DNA of 64,000 nt from Butyrivibrio sp. (lineage in GTDB: Bacteria > Bacillota > Clostridia > Lachnospirales > Lachnospiraceae), in contig SVGB01000003.1 of NCBI GenBank assembly GCA_015056565.1, positions 1 through 64,000 of the forward strand, in the 5' to 3' direction. Positions 1-9,108 of the stretch are shown here, piece after piece. Numbering within the stretch: the stretch's first letter is position 1; each line of letters begins with the position of its first letter. Below the pieces are notes generated by a model. That model ran no database searches, was not told where the DNA came from, and saw only the letters and a program-made list of their open reading frames with translations. Both the position numbers and the translations under genes were made by a program.

Positions 1-70
1 ACAAGACATGGGGACGGTTCTTTTGTCTCATTGCGCGCAATGAGACAAAAGAACCGTCCCCATGTCTTGT
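1..70. repeat. Perfect 70-bp palindrome (35-bp arms, no loop) at the window edge
   Basis: acaagacatggggacggttcttttgtctcattgcg followed directly by its exact reverse complement cgcaatgagacaaaagaaccgtccccatgtcttgt. Confidence 0.95.
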
Positions 71-90
71 CCCAGTGTCTACCGGAAGTA

Positions 91-972
91 TCATTCTTTA
101 GCTTCAATAAAGCTCTTACTTTTTTCGATTATCTCTTTTGACCAGTCTGACCCCGTGGCCTCGATCGCCATCTCATCGAAATCTCCGGATCCGCTGTGGG
201 TCACCAGCACCATGTCGTTGTCGATGTGGACTGTCTGGCCATACTTGTTGGCAAAGAGCGCTGCCATGTTCTTTTCAGCCTCTGATTCAGAAACTTTTTT
301 CTTGGAAGTTCCAGTGATGATGCCATCTACGTGAACAGAGTATCTGCGGAAGTAGCGCTGTAAGTCATCAATGGAGTAATAGTTTGCTGAATAGATCCAG
401 ATGTCATAGCCATGGGTGTTAAAGAATCGAAGGAGAGCCGGAATGCCAAGTCTCATTCTCTGGTTGCTCTTACCTCCGCGAAGCCCTGGAACCTTCTCTA
501 TGTATGGATCATTTGCGTCTCGAAGTATAACTTCATCAAGATCCATGGTAACTCGCTTGTCGTGCTTGGAGTTTTCGATCATACGCCTTATGTCAGCAGG
601 AGTTGTCATATTGATGATCTTGACAGGAACTGTCTTAAATCCGGATTTCATGGCTGCTGCCCATCTGTGATGACCATTGATAAGCATGTATCCGCTGGGA
701 TGAACCTTACCAACCATCAGGGGCTCCTGAATTGCAGGATATCCGTTTTGAACGTTCTCCCTGAACTCATTTACATAATTGGATATTATCCGAAAGCTCG
801 GTCCAATCTCAGGAAAGCAGAATTCATCCTCGGGATTTGGATGGATCTTGTCACAGGAAAGTTTTGTGATCAGAAGCCTTTCAAAAATACTGGCTGTTAC
901 AGGAACATACAGTCCCTTCTGGCTCTCTATCTCGTTGTATAACCACTCTTCAAACTCAGTCCTTTTTGGCAT
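91..972 (-). CDS. ParB-like (ParB/Srx) N-terminal domain fused to a HAD-like C-terminal domain
   Basis: ParB-like motif INGHHRWAAAMKSGFKTVPVKII; HAD-like motifs MDLDEVIL, IYSAN and HIDND in order. Confidence 0.7.
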   Translation of the reverse strand: MPKRTEFEEWLYNEIESQKGLYVPVTASIFERLLITKLSCDKIHPNPEDEFCFPEIGPSFRIISNYVNEFRENVQNGYPAIQEPLMVGKVHPSGYMLINGHHRWAAAMKSGFKTVPVKIINMTTPADIRRMIENSKHDKRVTMDLDEVILRDANDPYIEKVPGLRGGKSNQRMRLGIPALLRFFNTHGYDIWIYSANYYSIDDLQRYFRRYSVHVDGIITGTSKKKVSESEAEKNMAALFANKYGQTVHIDNDMVLVTHSGSGDFDEMAIEATGSDWSKEIIEKSKSFIEAKE

Positions 973-1022
973 ACATGCATCCTTTCACAGATCAGCATTA
1001 ACAAAATAACGACCATGAAATA

Positions 1023-1052
1023 ATTATATCTCATAGTCGTTTATCTTGCCAA
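1023..1052 (-). promoter_or_regulatory. Sigma70-type promoter for the ParB-like/HAD gene, overlapping an inverted repeat
   Basis: Minus strand TTGGCA-18 nt-TATAAT (-35 at 1047-1052, -10 at 1023-1028), about 50 nt upstream of the ORF start. Confidence 0.6.
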
Positions 1053-1056
1053 GCAA

Positions 1057-2436
1057 TTACCTGGTGAGGTCTCTAACCCACTTATATTTCTTTACCCTTA
1101 GCATGACCCAGGGGATTTTTCCAACTTCATCAAGGCATGTGCAGGCATATACCGCAAGCGGCGACCAGTGGAAAACAAAGGCTCCGCACAAAGCCAGCGG
1201 TATCGCTATCATCCACATGCACACCACAAGGCTGTACAGATCAAAAATAGTATCTCCGCCGCCGTCTAAAACGCCGTTGATAGTTACAGTGTTTACGCAT
1301 CTCCCGATCATGTAAAATGACATGATCACCATCATCCAAATCAGGTATTCTCTTGCCTGGTCAGTCAATATAACGCCGCCCACCACAATGGGGGTAACAG
1401 CAAGTACAATGGCAGTTGAGATAAAACCAATTACAAAGGAGATATTCTTTAGCTTTAGACCATATTTTTTTCCAAGCTCAAGCCTTCCCGCTCCAAGCTC
1501 GTTACCAACGATGATCCCTGCAGCGCTTCCGATACCATTGCACATGCAGCATACAAGGTCTCTCACAACAGCTGCGATTGAATTGGCTGCAGCAGCATCA
1601 ACTCCCATATGTCCCATGATGGCAGTGTATGATGTAAATCCTACGCCCCAGCACAGGCACCCTCCCATGAGGGGCAGACACTGTTTCATGAAATCTAAGA
1701 ACAGCTCTTTTGGTATCTTAAACAGCCTTAAGAGAGCTGGTCTGATATAATCGGGCTTTGCCGATATGAAAAGACATAACGCCAGCTCGCAGATCCTTGC
1801 AATAGTTGTTGAAATTGCAGCGCCTCTTGCCTCCATCCTTGGAATACCAAACATTCCAAAAATGAACACTGCATTAAAGATGATATTGATAACAACTGCA
1901 GCGGAGCTTATGGCAGCTCCCGCCTTGACTCTCTCAGTGACCTTCATGATGGTAAGATAACACTGAGACACTCCCGTTATAAGATAAGACCAGCCGGCAA
2001 TCCGAAGGTAATCACTGCCGATCCTTATAAGATCTTTGTCAGCCGCAAATATCCCCATAAGAACCTGTGGACTAAACTCGCAGGCCAGAAAGAAAAGCAC
2101 AGAGACAATGCCACAAAACAGCAGCATGATGTTAAAGATGTTCTCAAGCGCCTTCTTATCTCCCTTGCCCCAGTACTGGGCTCCCAAAATAGCTCCAGCA
2201 GCAGTGGCTGAAGAAAGAAACATATTCTGCACAAACTGGATCTGGGTTGCCAAAGATACTGCTGTCATCTGTATCTGGGCTACTCTTCCAAGCATCAGCG
2301 CATCGCAGGCTGCAACCAGCGCAAGCATAAGGCTCTGGAGCGCTATCGGAAGTGCTATCCTTATGAGATTTTTGTAAAATGCCTTGTTGTCTACCATATC
2401 TATTATCCATAACAGAACCCTTGGAAACAGCGCCAT
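1057..2436 (-). CDS. MATE family efflux transporter
   Basis: Multi-pass protein with MATE-like features (LPIALQSLMLALVAACDALMLGR, AAGAILGAQYWGKGD). The start may be the internal Met (MVDNKAFYKN). Confidence 0.85.
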   Translation of the reverse strand: MALFPRVLLWIIDMVDNKAFYKNLIRIALPIALQSLMLALVAACDALMLGRVAQIQMTAVSLATQIQFVQNMFLSSATAAGAILGAQYWGKGDKKALENIFNIMLLFCGIVSVLFFLACEFSPQVLMGIFAADKDLIRIGSDYLRIAGWSYLITGVSQCYLTIMKVTERVKAGAAISSAAVVINIIFNAVFIFGMFGIPRMEARGAAISTTIARICELALCLFISAKPDYIRPALLRLFKIPKELFLDFMKQCLPLMGGCLCWGVGFTSYTAIMGHMGVDAAAANSIAAVVRDLVCCMCNGIGSAAGIIVGNELGAGRLELGKKYGLKLKNISFVIGFISTAIVLAVTPIVVGGVILTDQAREYLIWMMVIMSFYMIGRCVNTVTINGVLDGGGDTIFDLYSLVVCMWMIAIPLALCGAFVFHWSPLAVYACTCLDEVGKIPWVMLRVKKYKWVRDLTR

Positions 2437-2468
2437 TAAAAGAGCTATTTCAAAGGGTTCATTTTCTT

Positions 2469-2624
2469 TTACTCATATAATACTGTCTGAATGGAGTGAG
2501 GCGCAAGTGTAAGTCTTACAGATTCATCACCTTCACGAAGCTCTATAGGAAGCTCCTCCCCTGTCTTGTTCAGCACAACTGCCACGCGCTCCCCATCAGG
2601 ATACACCCTGAAATTATATATTCC
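2469..2624 (-). pseudogene. Remnant of a GH30-like glycosyl hydrolase C-terminus (about 51 codons, no start)
   Basis: Minus-strand frame between two stops reads GIYNFRVYPDGERVAVVLNKTGEELPIELREGDESVRLTLAPHSIQTVLYE*, resembling the C-terminal beta-sandwich of GH30 enzymes. Confidence 0.6.
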
Positions 2625-2733
2625 TTAAATTTGTATTAAAAAGAAGCTAAACATCACCCATTTATATTCAATCGGTATTATGATATATATATGTGCGAAA
2701 TGATGTTCCTATGGGAGATTGGAGACTGTTATA

Positions 2734-4686
2734 ATGGCTGAAAATTTACAATCATTAGTATTTACCAACGACAACTGTGTTGGATGTAACAAATGTATCA
2801 GCGCTTGTAGCTGCATGGGTGCCTGCGTGTCTGGAGAACCTGATGCCAATGGTGTATCCCGGATCCACGTTGATCCCACCAAGTGTATTGCCTGTGGCGC
2901 ATGCTTTGATGCCTGCGAACACGACGCACGAGAATACAACGACGATACAGAAAGATTCTTTGAAGACCTTAAGAAGGGCGAGAAAATATCCATTCTCATT
3001 GCTCCTGCGTTTCTTGCAGACTACCCAAGGGAATACGAATCAGCTCTTGGCGGCCTCAAGAAAATGGGCGTAAACAGGATGATCAGTGTATCATTCGGTG
3101 CTGATATCACAACCTGGGCATATATCAACTACATACAACAGCACAACTTCCTTGGAGGTATATCACAGCCATGTCCTGCAGTAGTAGGTTATATCGAAAG
3201 ATACCTGCCTCAGCTTCTTCCTAAGCTGTTCCCTGTACAGAGTCCTCTTATGTGCTCTGCAATCTACGCAAGAAAAGAGATGGGCATAAAGGATAAGCTG
3301 GCATTCATCAGCCCATGTATCGCAAAGAAACTGGAAATAGACGATCCTAACAACAAGGGTCTTGTTAATTACAATGTTACCTTCTATCACATGATGAAAT
3401 ACATGAAGGAACATAATATCACCGGAAGTCCTGTAACAGATGAGATCGAGTATGGTCTTGGTTCCATCTATCCAATGCCAGGAGGACTTAAGGACAATGT
3501 TTACTGGCTGCTTGGAAGCGACGCCTTTATCAGACAGATTGAGGGCGAAAAGCACATGTATCACTTCCTTGAAAAGAATGCAGACAGGATCAAGGGTGGC
3601 AAGACTCCATTCCTGTTTATTGATGCATTAAACTGCAGATGCGGTTGTATCTCTGGAACCGGAACAGATCCTAAGATCACAAGCGGTGACGATCCTCTCT
3701 ACAATCTCCATGAGATCCAGGAGAGAGTTAAGAAAGATACCAAGAAGAGCCCATGGTCAAGGCCTCTTACTCCTGCAAAGAGACTTGCAGCGCTTAACAA
3801 GCAGTTTGCTAACTTAAGACTTGAAGATTACCTCAGAAAATACACTGACAAGTCCAAGCAGTGTGCATATAAAAAGCCTTCAGAGTCAGAGCTTGACCAG
3901 ATCTTTAACGAGATGCACAAGACCACTGCAGAGTCCCGCAAGATCAACTGCTCAAGCTGTGGATACGCAACCTGTAGGGATATGGCTACTGCCATCTACA
4001 ACGGCTTTAACCACACCTCAAACTGCGTTCACTATCTTAAGGATCTTGTAGAGATTGAAAAGAGAGATGCTCAGGTGCTTGTAGAACAGGAAAGAGCTTC
4101 CCTCGACAGACAAAAACAGAGCATCCTGGATGCTATCAACACAATAAATGAACACTTTGCATCCCTTAACTCCACTATACAGGAGATCAGCAACGGAAGT
4201 AGCGACAACGCTGAAGAGAGCTCAGTTATTTCCGACGAGATGTCCAATGTAAATGAGTTCTGCAACAAGGTCAACGACTCCATGACCAAGATCACATCCT
4301 ACCTGGATGAGCTTGAAGCAAACAACAAGAAGGTCGTTGAGATTGCTAACCAGACTAACCTTCTTGCTCTTAATGCAGCCATCGAGGCAGCAAGAGCCGG
4401 CGATGCAGGTAAAGGCTTCGCAGTTGTTGCAACTGAGATCAATGATCTGGCTGCTGATTCCAAGACCACCGCTCAGAACAGTGGAGCTGCAAACGACAAC
4501 ATCAAGAACGCTCTGGAGGGCATCACTGTTGAGACCTCAGACCTTCTTGAGATCGTTACTCAGGTTAACGACAAGATCAGAAATCTTGCTACTTCTGCAA
4601 AAGATATTTCAGGATCAACACAGACTCTTGCAGATACCATGGAGAAGGTAAAAGCTGAAGTAGAAAATCTTGCTTCACATGAATGA
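2734..4686 (+). CDS. Soluble [FeFe]-hydrogenase-like sensor: ferredoxin domain, hydrogenase large-subunit-like domain, Fe-S (CxxCGxxxC) domain and methyl-accepting chemotaxis signalling domain
   Basis: [17 protein letters not shown] and [62 protein letters not shown] hairpin [37 protein letters not shown] track starts at TTG 2719; ATG 2734 has a GGAG upstream. Confidence 0.85.
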   Translation: MAENLQSLVFTNDNCVGCNKCISACSCMGACVSGEPDANGVSRIHVDPTKCIACGACFDACEHDAREYNDDTERFFEDLKKGEKISILIAPAFLADYPREYESALGGLKKMGVNRMISVSFGADITTWAYINYIQQHNFLGGISQPCPAVVGYIERYLPQLLPKLFPVQSPLMCSAIYARKEMGIKDKLAFISPCIAKKLEIDDPNNKGLVNYNVTFYHMMKYMKEHNITGSPVTDEIEYGLGSIYPMPGGLKDNVYWLLGSDAFIRQIEGEKHMYHFLEKNADRIKGGKTPFLFIDALNCRCGCISGTGTDPKITSGDDPLYNLHEIQERVKKDTKKSPWSRPLTPAKRLAALNKQFANLRLEDYLRKYTDKSKQCAYKKPSESELDQIFNEMHKTTAESRKINCSSCGYATCRDMATAIYNGFNHTSNCVHYLKDLVEIEKRDAQVLVEQERASLDRQKQSILDAINTINEHFASLNSTIQEISNGSSDNAEESSVISDEMSNVNEFCNKVNDSMTKITSYLDELEANNKKVVEIANQTNLLALNAAIEAARAGDAGKGFAVVATEINDLAADSKTTAQNSGAANDNIKNALEGITVETSDLLEIVTQVNDKIRNLATSAKDISGSTQTLADTMEKVKAEVENLASHE

Positions 4687-4725
4687 TAAAGTAAAGCGGC
4701 GAAAGGATAATATCAGGATATAATG

Positions 4726-4757
4726 AAAGAGGTGCCAGAAATGACACCTCTTTTTTT
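4726..4757 (+). terminator. Rho-independent terminator after the hydrogenase-like/MCP gene
   Basis: aaagaggtg...cacctcttt stem followed by a T-run. Confidence 0.8.
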
Positions 4758-4779
4758 CGATTATTCAAATGATCCTATG

Positions 4780-5037
4780 TCATCTGGCAGCTATCCAAGT
4801 TACCCCATACATCTGCTCCATGAGCTTGCGAAGTTCATCCTTCATTCTGCTGCAGGCTGATGCCTCGTCAACGAAATTGAGAACTCCAATTTTCTCTTTC
4901 TTATCCTGGAAATATACTGCCCATCCGCTTTCTGTCTTATCAAGACAGATCCTGTTTTTATGTGAGCCACCAATCTTATAGAGTTTTGAAGGAACCAGGT
5001 GATCCTTAAAATACTTCTTAAGTTCTTTTGTATTCAT
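4780..5037 (-). CDS. Small uncharacterised protein (about 85 aa)
   Basis: ORF with strong SD (GGAGGAGAG) before ATG at 5037 (MNTKELKKYFKDHLVPSKLYKIGG); the longer 100-aa ORF start at 5082 is less likely. Confidence 0.6.
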   Translation of the reverse strand: MNTKELKKYFKDHLVPSKLYKIGGSHKNRICLDKTESGWAVYFQDKKEKIGVLNFVDEASACSRMKDELRKLMEQMYGVTWIAAR

Positions 5038-5108
5038 AGTCTCTCCTCCAGATATGTAAACGCAAGTAGTTTTTAAATTCATTGCATGTAGTTTTTATTA
5101 CTACATAT

Positions 5109-5137
5109 AATGTAACACGTTACTATCTGTAAATCAA
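5109..5137 (-). promoter_or_regulatory. Candidate promoter for the small ORF
   Basis: Minus strand TTGATT-17 nt-TACATT with upstream TG; the spacer holds the dyad GTAAC-AC-GTTAC (5112-5123). Confidence 0.45.
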
Positions 5138-5191
5138 GACTATTTCCAGCGGACGTTTTTGAGTGATCAAGCGGGGATGGATCAGCTAAAC

Positions 5192-6613
5192 TCAGATCTG
5201 AATAAGCCCCAGTACGCTGGCTATTGAGCTTACCAGGATTATCAGTACAAACAGCGGACACAGATACTTTATCATGAAGCCAAACATTTTCTTTCTGCGG
5301 AAGGGATGTCCGCCAAGTTCAACTTCCTCTTCCACCATTTCGATCCTCGTATATCTGACGATCAGGATACAGGTGAAAAGAGCTGCTATAGGCATCATGA
5401 TGGAGTTGGTCAAAAAGTCAAAGAAATCTAAAAACTGCATTCCAAAGATGGTGACACCGCCAAGAGGGCCATAACCCAGGGATGAAAGGGAGCCAAGAGC
5501 CACCATGATAAGTCCCATAATGCTGGTTCCTAAATTTCTTGACCACTTAAACTCATCATAAAAGGTTGATACAGCGCTCTCTAATAGCGCAATTGCACTG
5601 GTCACCGCTGCAAATAAAACCAGCAGAAAGAACAGTATTCCAATGACTCTTCCAAAGCCCATGCTGGCAAAGATGTTGGGCATTGTGATGAACATCAGTG
5701 ATGGCCCAGCCTTTAATGTATCAGGGTTTCCGCCAGAAAAAGCAAACACTGCAGGAATGATCATAAGACTGGCAATAACAGCGATCGCTGTGTCAAAAAT
5801 TTCCACCTGCTCTGTGGACTGCTCAATGCTCACATCTTTTTTCACATAGGATCCAAAAGTGATAAGAATACCCATGGCGATTGAAAGAGAATAAAACATC
5901 TGTCCCATGGCAGATACAAAGGTCATGATGGAAAACCTTGAAAAATCCGGGATAAGGCAGTACTTGACGCCCGCCAGCGCTCCAGGTCTTGTAACCGAGT
6001 AGATACAGATAACAACTGCAAGTACTGCAAGAATCGGCATCATGAACTTGGATACAGACTCTATTCCTCTCCTTACTCCCATAAATATGATAAGAAGCAC
6101 AATAAGCGAAAAGATCAAAAACCAAAATTCAGACTCAGCACCGTTAGTAATAAAGCCAGTAAAAAAGCCATCTGCAGCGATCACATTCACATCAGCAGTG
6201 ATGTACTCATAAAGGTATTTGCACACCCAGCCTCCGATAACGGAGTAATATGGGACGATGAGGATCGGAATAACTGCATTTATCCAGCCTCCAAAGACCA
6301 TGTGCTTTTTATTTGTAAAAGAGCTAAAAGCCCCAACAGGGCTCTTTTTGGTGTGCCTTCCAATGGCTGTCTCTGCCATGATCATGGTGTAGCCAAAGGT
6401 CAGAGCAAGTATTATATAGATTGCAAGAAAAACTCCTCCGCCGTACTTAGCGCAAAGATAGGGAAATCTCCAAATATTTCCAAGTCCTACCGAAGCTCCT
6501 GCCGCAGATAAAACAAAACCAATCTTTCCCGAGAAGGAACCTCTCTTTTTACTATGTTCCAAAACTAAATGCCTCCAAATCTTATAGCTTCCGGTCTGAA
6601 ACCACCAGACCAA
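5192..6613 (-). CDS. Sodium:neurotransmitter symporter (NSS/SNF, LeuT-like) family transporter
   Basis: GFVLSAAGASVGLGNIWRFPYLCAKYGGGVFLAIYI signature; multi-pass. The true start is probably downstream of the listed one. Confidence 0.9.
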   Translation of the reverse strand: MVWWFQTGSYKIWRHLVLEHSKKRGSFSGKIGFVLSAAGASVGLGNIWRFPYLCAKYGGGVFLAIYIILALTFGYTMIMAETAIGRHTKKSPVGAFSSFTNKKHMVFGGWINAVIPILIVPYYSVIGGWVCKYLYEYITADVNVIAADGFFTGFITNGAESEFWFLIFSLIVLLIIFMGVRRGIESVSKFMMPILAVLAVVICIYSVTRPGALAGVKYCLIPDFSRFSIMTFVSAMGQMFYSLSIAMGILITFGSYVKKDVSIEQSTEQVEIFDTAIAVIASLMIIPAVFAFSGGNPDTLKAGPSLMFITMPNIFASMGFGRVIGILFFLLVLFAAVTSAIALLESAVSTFYDEFKWSRNLGTSIMGLIMVALGSLSSLGYGPLGGVTIFGMQFLDFFDFLTNSIMMPIAALFTCILIVRYTRIEMVEEEVELGGHPFRRKKMFGFMIKYLCPLFVLIILVSSIASVLGLIQI

Positions 6614-6621
6614 TCTGCTTG

Positions 6622-8154
6622 TTATCCTCTTTTTGAGAGTTTTTCTTTCACCCTTGAATAAACATATTTAAATTCTTCAGAACGTCCATACAAAAGAAGA
6701 TATACTCCATTAAATATCACAGTAATGATCACTACCATTATCAAAAATGTGAGCATATTAAGGTCAGCAAGTACAAATCCGGCAATAAATCTGCAAATGA
6801 TCAGCACAAATACCATGCTTAGGAAATACTTGATGGTTTCAACATAATATCCTGCTATATTCTTACTGTCAAAGCAGGTCCTGTATATGATCACAGGTCT
6901 TACTATGTTTCCAAGAAGACCTGAAACGATGGTTCCGATATACACACCTGTAAGTCCCAATGGAGTCTGTACCAGAATGATAGAAAGGACCAGGTTGACT
7001 GCGCCCTGGATAAGGGTCAGGTACTTGTCAGGCTCAAAAACTCCTGCTGCCGTCTTATAATTACTAAGAACGATCCTCTCTCCCCTGAAGTAGTAATCCA
7101 TAAGGATGCAGTAGACTGTCACTGTAGGAAGAACCCATTTCTGTCCCCAGACAATGCTGATAAGGGGAGTTAATAAAACCATGAATCCCACAGCTGAGAA
7201 ACCATAGAACCAGAAGGCAAAGAATCTGTAGACCTTGAACATTGAAAACTGTCTCTCTTTAGATTCTGTGGCGATCAGGTTTCCAAAGCTTGAAATAACT
7301 GAGTTGAAAATGATATTCACAAAGTTTGATACAGAGCTGATGACAAGATTGTAGTTATCAACAAATCCCGACACAGATACTTCGATAAAGCTGGAGATGA
7401 TGATTGCATCAGTCTGAAGCCTTGCCACGTCTCCCACCTTGTGATACACAAGGGCCTCAGTCTTTTTCCAGATCTCTTTGCTCTCAGCCTTTGAAAGAGG
7501 CTCAGCATCCTTATCCTTAAGATATGGATACATCTTGTTCAGATAGCGGGATACAAAAATCTTCTGGATCAGCTGAACTGCTGCATCTGTAAGCAGGAAC
7601 AGATAGAAGTTCTCAGTCACCACAATGACCACTATCTGTATCAGCGAAGTGACAACTTTCGTTATGGTGAGTATGTTTGTCTGGATATAGTTCTTTTGCT
7701 CGGCATTAACAAGTGAAAACTTGTAAGCCACAAAATAGCTGCTGACGGTGTTGAAAAGAAATATGAAATAGAACAGGGTAAGGTCCCTTAAAGATACATC
7801 TCCCGGATTCTTAACAAGATATTTAAGGAACGGAGAAATCAAAAGGCCTACACCAGCTACAACGCAGGCAATGACATAGTATGCCTTGCGGTAAAGTCTC
7901 ATATAGGACTTTATCTTTTCTATCTCTCCTCTTGCCACAGGGCCGTAGAGACTGAAGTTTAGGGCTGTTCCGATACCAAGCTCTGCCATATTAAGAACAG
8001 CCAGGATGTTGGTGTAGGTTGAATTGATTCCAAGGAGTTTCTCATTTAAGTGCATCAGAAATACTGTTCTTAAGACAAAGGAAATAAGAGCAGTTGCCAC
8101 CTGCCCTATATATCCAAATGCAATATTTCTTGTTGCCGACTTAACTCTTCCCAT
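6622..8154 (-). CDS. Polysaccharide/oligosaccharide flippase (Wzx-like, MVF superfamily)
   Basis: 510-aa multi-pass protein, N-terminus ATRNIAFGYIGQVATALISFVLRTVFL, located in a polysaccharide cluster. Confidence 0.8.
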   Translation of the reverse strand: MGRVKSATRNIAFGYIGQVATALISFVLRTVFLMHLNEKLLGINSTYTNILAVLNMAELGIGTALNFSLYGPVARGEIEKIKSYMRLYRKAYYVIACVVAGVGLLISPFLKYLVKNPGDVSLRDLTLFYFIFLFNTVSSYFVAYKFSLVNAEQKNYIQTNILTITKVVTSLIQIVVIVVTENFYLFLLTDAAVQLIQKIFVSRYLNKMYPYLKDKDAEPLSKAESKEIWKKTEALVYHKVGDVARLQTDAIIISSFIEVSVSGFVDNYNLVISSVSNFVNIIFNSVISSFGNLIATESKERQFSMFKVYRFFAFWFYGFSAVGFMVLLTPLISIVWGQKWVLPTVTVYCILMDYYFRGERIVLSNYKTAAGVFEPDKYLTLIQGAVNLVLSIILVQTPLGLTGVYIGTIVSGLLGNIVRPVIIYRTCFDSKNIAGYYVETIKYFLSMVFVLIICRFIAGFVLADLNMLTFLIMVVIITVIFNGVYLLLYGRSEEFKYVYSRVKEKLSKRG

Positions 8155-8159
8155 TGAAA

Positions 8160-9104
8160 TCAGATAATGCTCCCTTTTTCATCCATCAGTATCCAGTCTT
8201 TCCAGTAATCATGCATGATATCAGGTTGAACCGGCTGATTATTTCTCATTTTGTAGGTGCGGATAACAGTCTTATCCGGCCTTTTATTAAGCCTTGCTCC
8301 CCAGAAACTGAAGGTGGAGTTGGCACAGATATTACCCTTGCAGTGACTCATGAGCATAAGATCCTGCACTGAGTTTTTGCCAGTATTCCAGTCAACTATG
8401 GTGTATTGCGACGCATCTGAGAAGTGCTCTCTTGCGTATTCATGGTCGCTGGTAAAAATGTAGAAGTGGGTAGACTTATCTTTTACCCTGAAATAATCCA
8501 TGGCGCCCTTGTAATACTCTTCCGTGGCGATATTGCCAAGGATTGCTGCATTTGGCGGATCCAGATAATCTCCTCTTCTTATGTGTACGCTCACGGAAGT
8601 CTCATTTTCCATCTTTTCCACAAGAGCCATGTTCCTTGTGTGGAGGATTTCATCCGAGTGCTCCGGGAACTCATACTTCTCTATAAGCTCATCCATTATA
8701 TCGTTATAGTACTTCTGACAGGCGAAATATCCAGTAATGTACTTATCTTCCAGGGAAAAGAGCTCCTCATGGTACATCTTTGATTCTGAGAATACTTTTG
8801 GATTTTCATGCTGCCATATACCAAGCTTTTTAAGGCACTTGCCTGTAGCCTTTTGAAAAACATTTCTCTTTAAAAAATAATTTCTCTCGCTGTCAGTGCA
8901 CTCCTCAAAGTCCACGTTCTTAAAAAGTGAAAGTTCAAAGTCCCTTGGTGCAAGCATTATCTTCTGCGTGGACTTATCAAACCAGGACAGGTCAAGCTTA
9001 ACATCCTTGCCCATACCCCGTAATTTGCAATACACGGCGTATTGCTGCATTTGGTTCCCCAAACCTCCTGCAATCTGAACAATTAACATTTTGTAATCCC
9101 CCAA
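8160..9104 (-). CDS. Alpha-1,2-fucosyltransferase-like (GT11)
   Basis: IVQIAGGLGNQMQQYAVY, VSVHIRRGDYL, ANSTFSFWGARLN. Confidence 0.85.
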   Translation of the reverse strand: MGDYKMLIVQIAGGLGNQMQQYAVYCKLRGMGKDVKLDLSWFDKSTQKIMLAPRDFELSLFKNVDFEECTDSERNYFLKRNVFQKATGKCLKKLGIWQHENPKVFSESKMYHEELFSLEDKYITGYFACQKYYNDIMDELIEKYEFPEHSDEILHTRNMALVEKMENETSVSVHIRRGDYLDPPNAAILGNIATEEYYKGAMDYFRVKDKSTHFYIFTSDHEYAREHFSDASQYTIVDWNTGKNSVQDLMLMSHCKGNICANSTFSFWGARLNKRPDKTVIRTYKMRNNQPVQPDIMHDYWKDWILMDEKGSII

Positions 9105-9108
9105 TAGA

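Noticed and set aside
1-70. CRISPR repeat unit
   Set aside because: Single perfect palindrome, no spaced repetition and no cas genes.
412-942. Long plus-strand ORF (176 aa) opposite the ParB/HAD gene
   Set aside because: Antisense shadow ORF; no recognisable domain and fully inside a convincing minus-strand gene.
1322-1750. Plus-strand 142-aa ORF opposite the MATE gene
   Set aside because: Low-complexity, Pro/Ser/Ala-rich antisense translation of TM segments.
2734-4686. Housekeeping catalytic [FeFe]-hydrogenase
   Set aside because: Variant active-site motifs and the MCP output domain point to sensing rather than catalysis.
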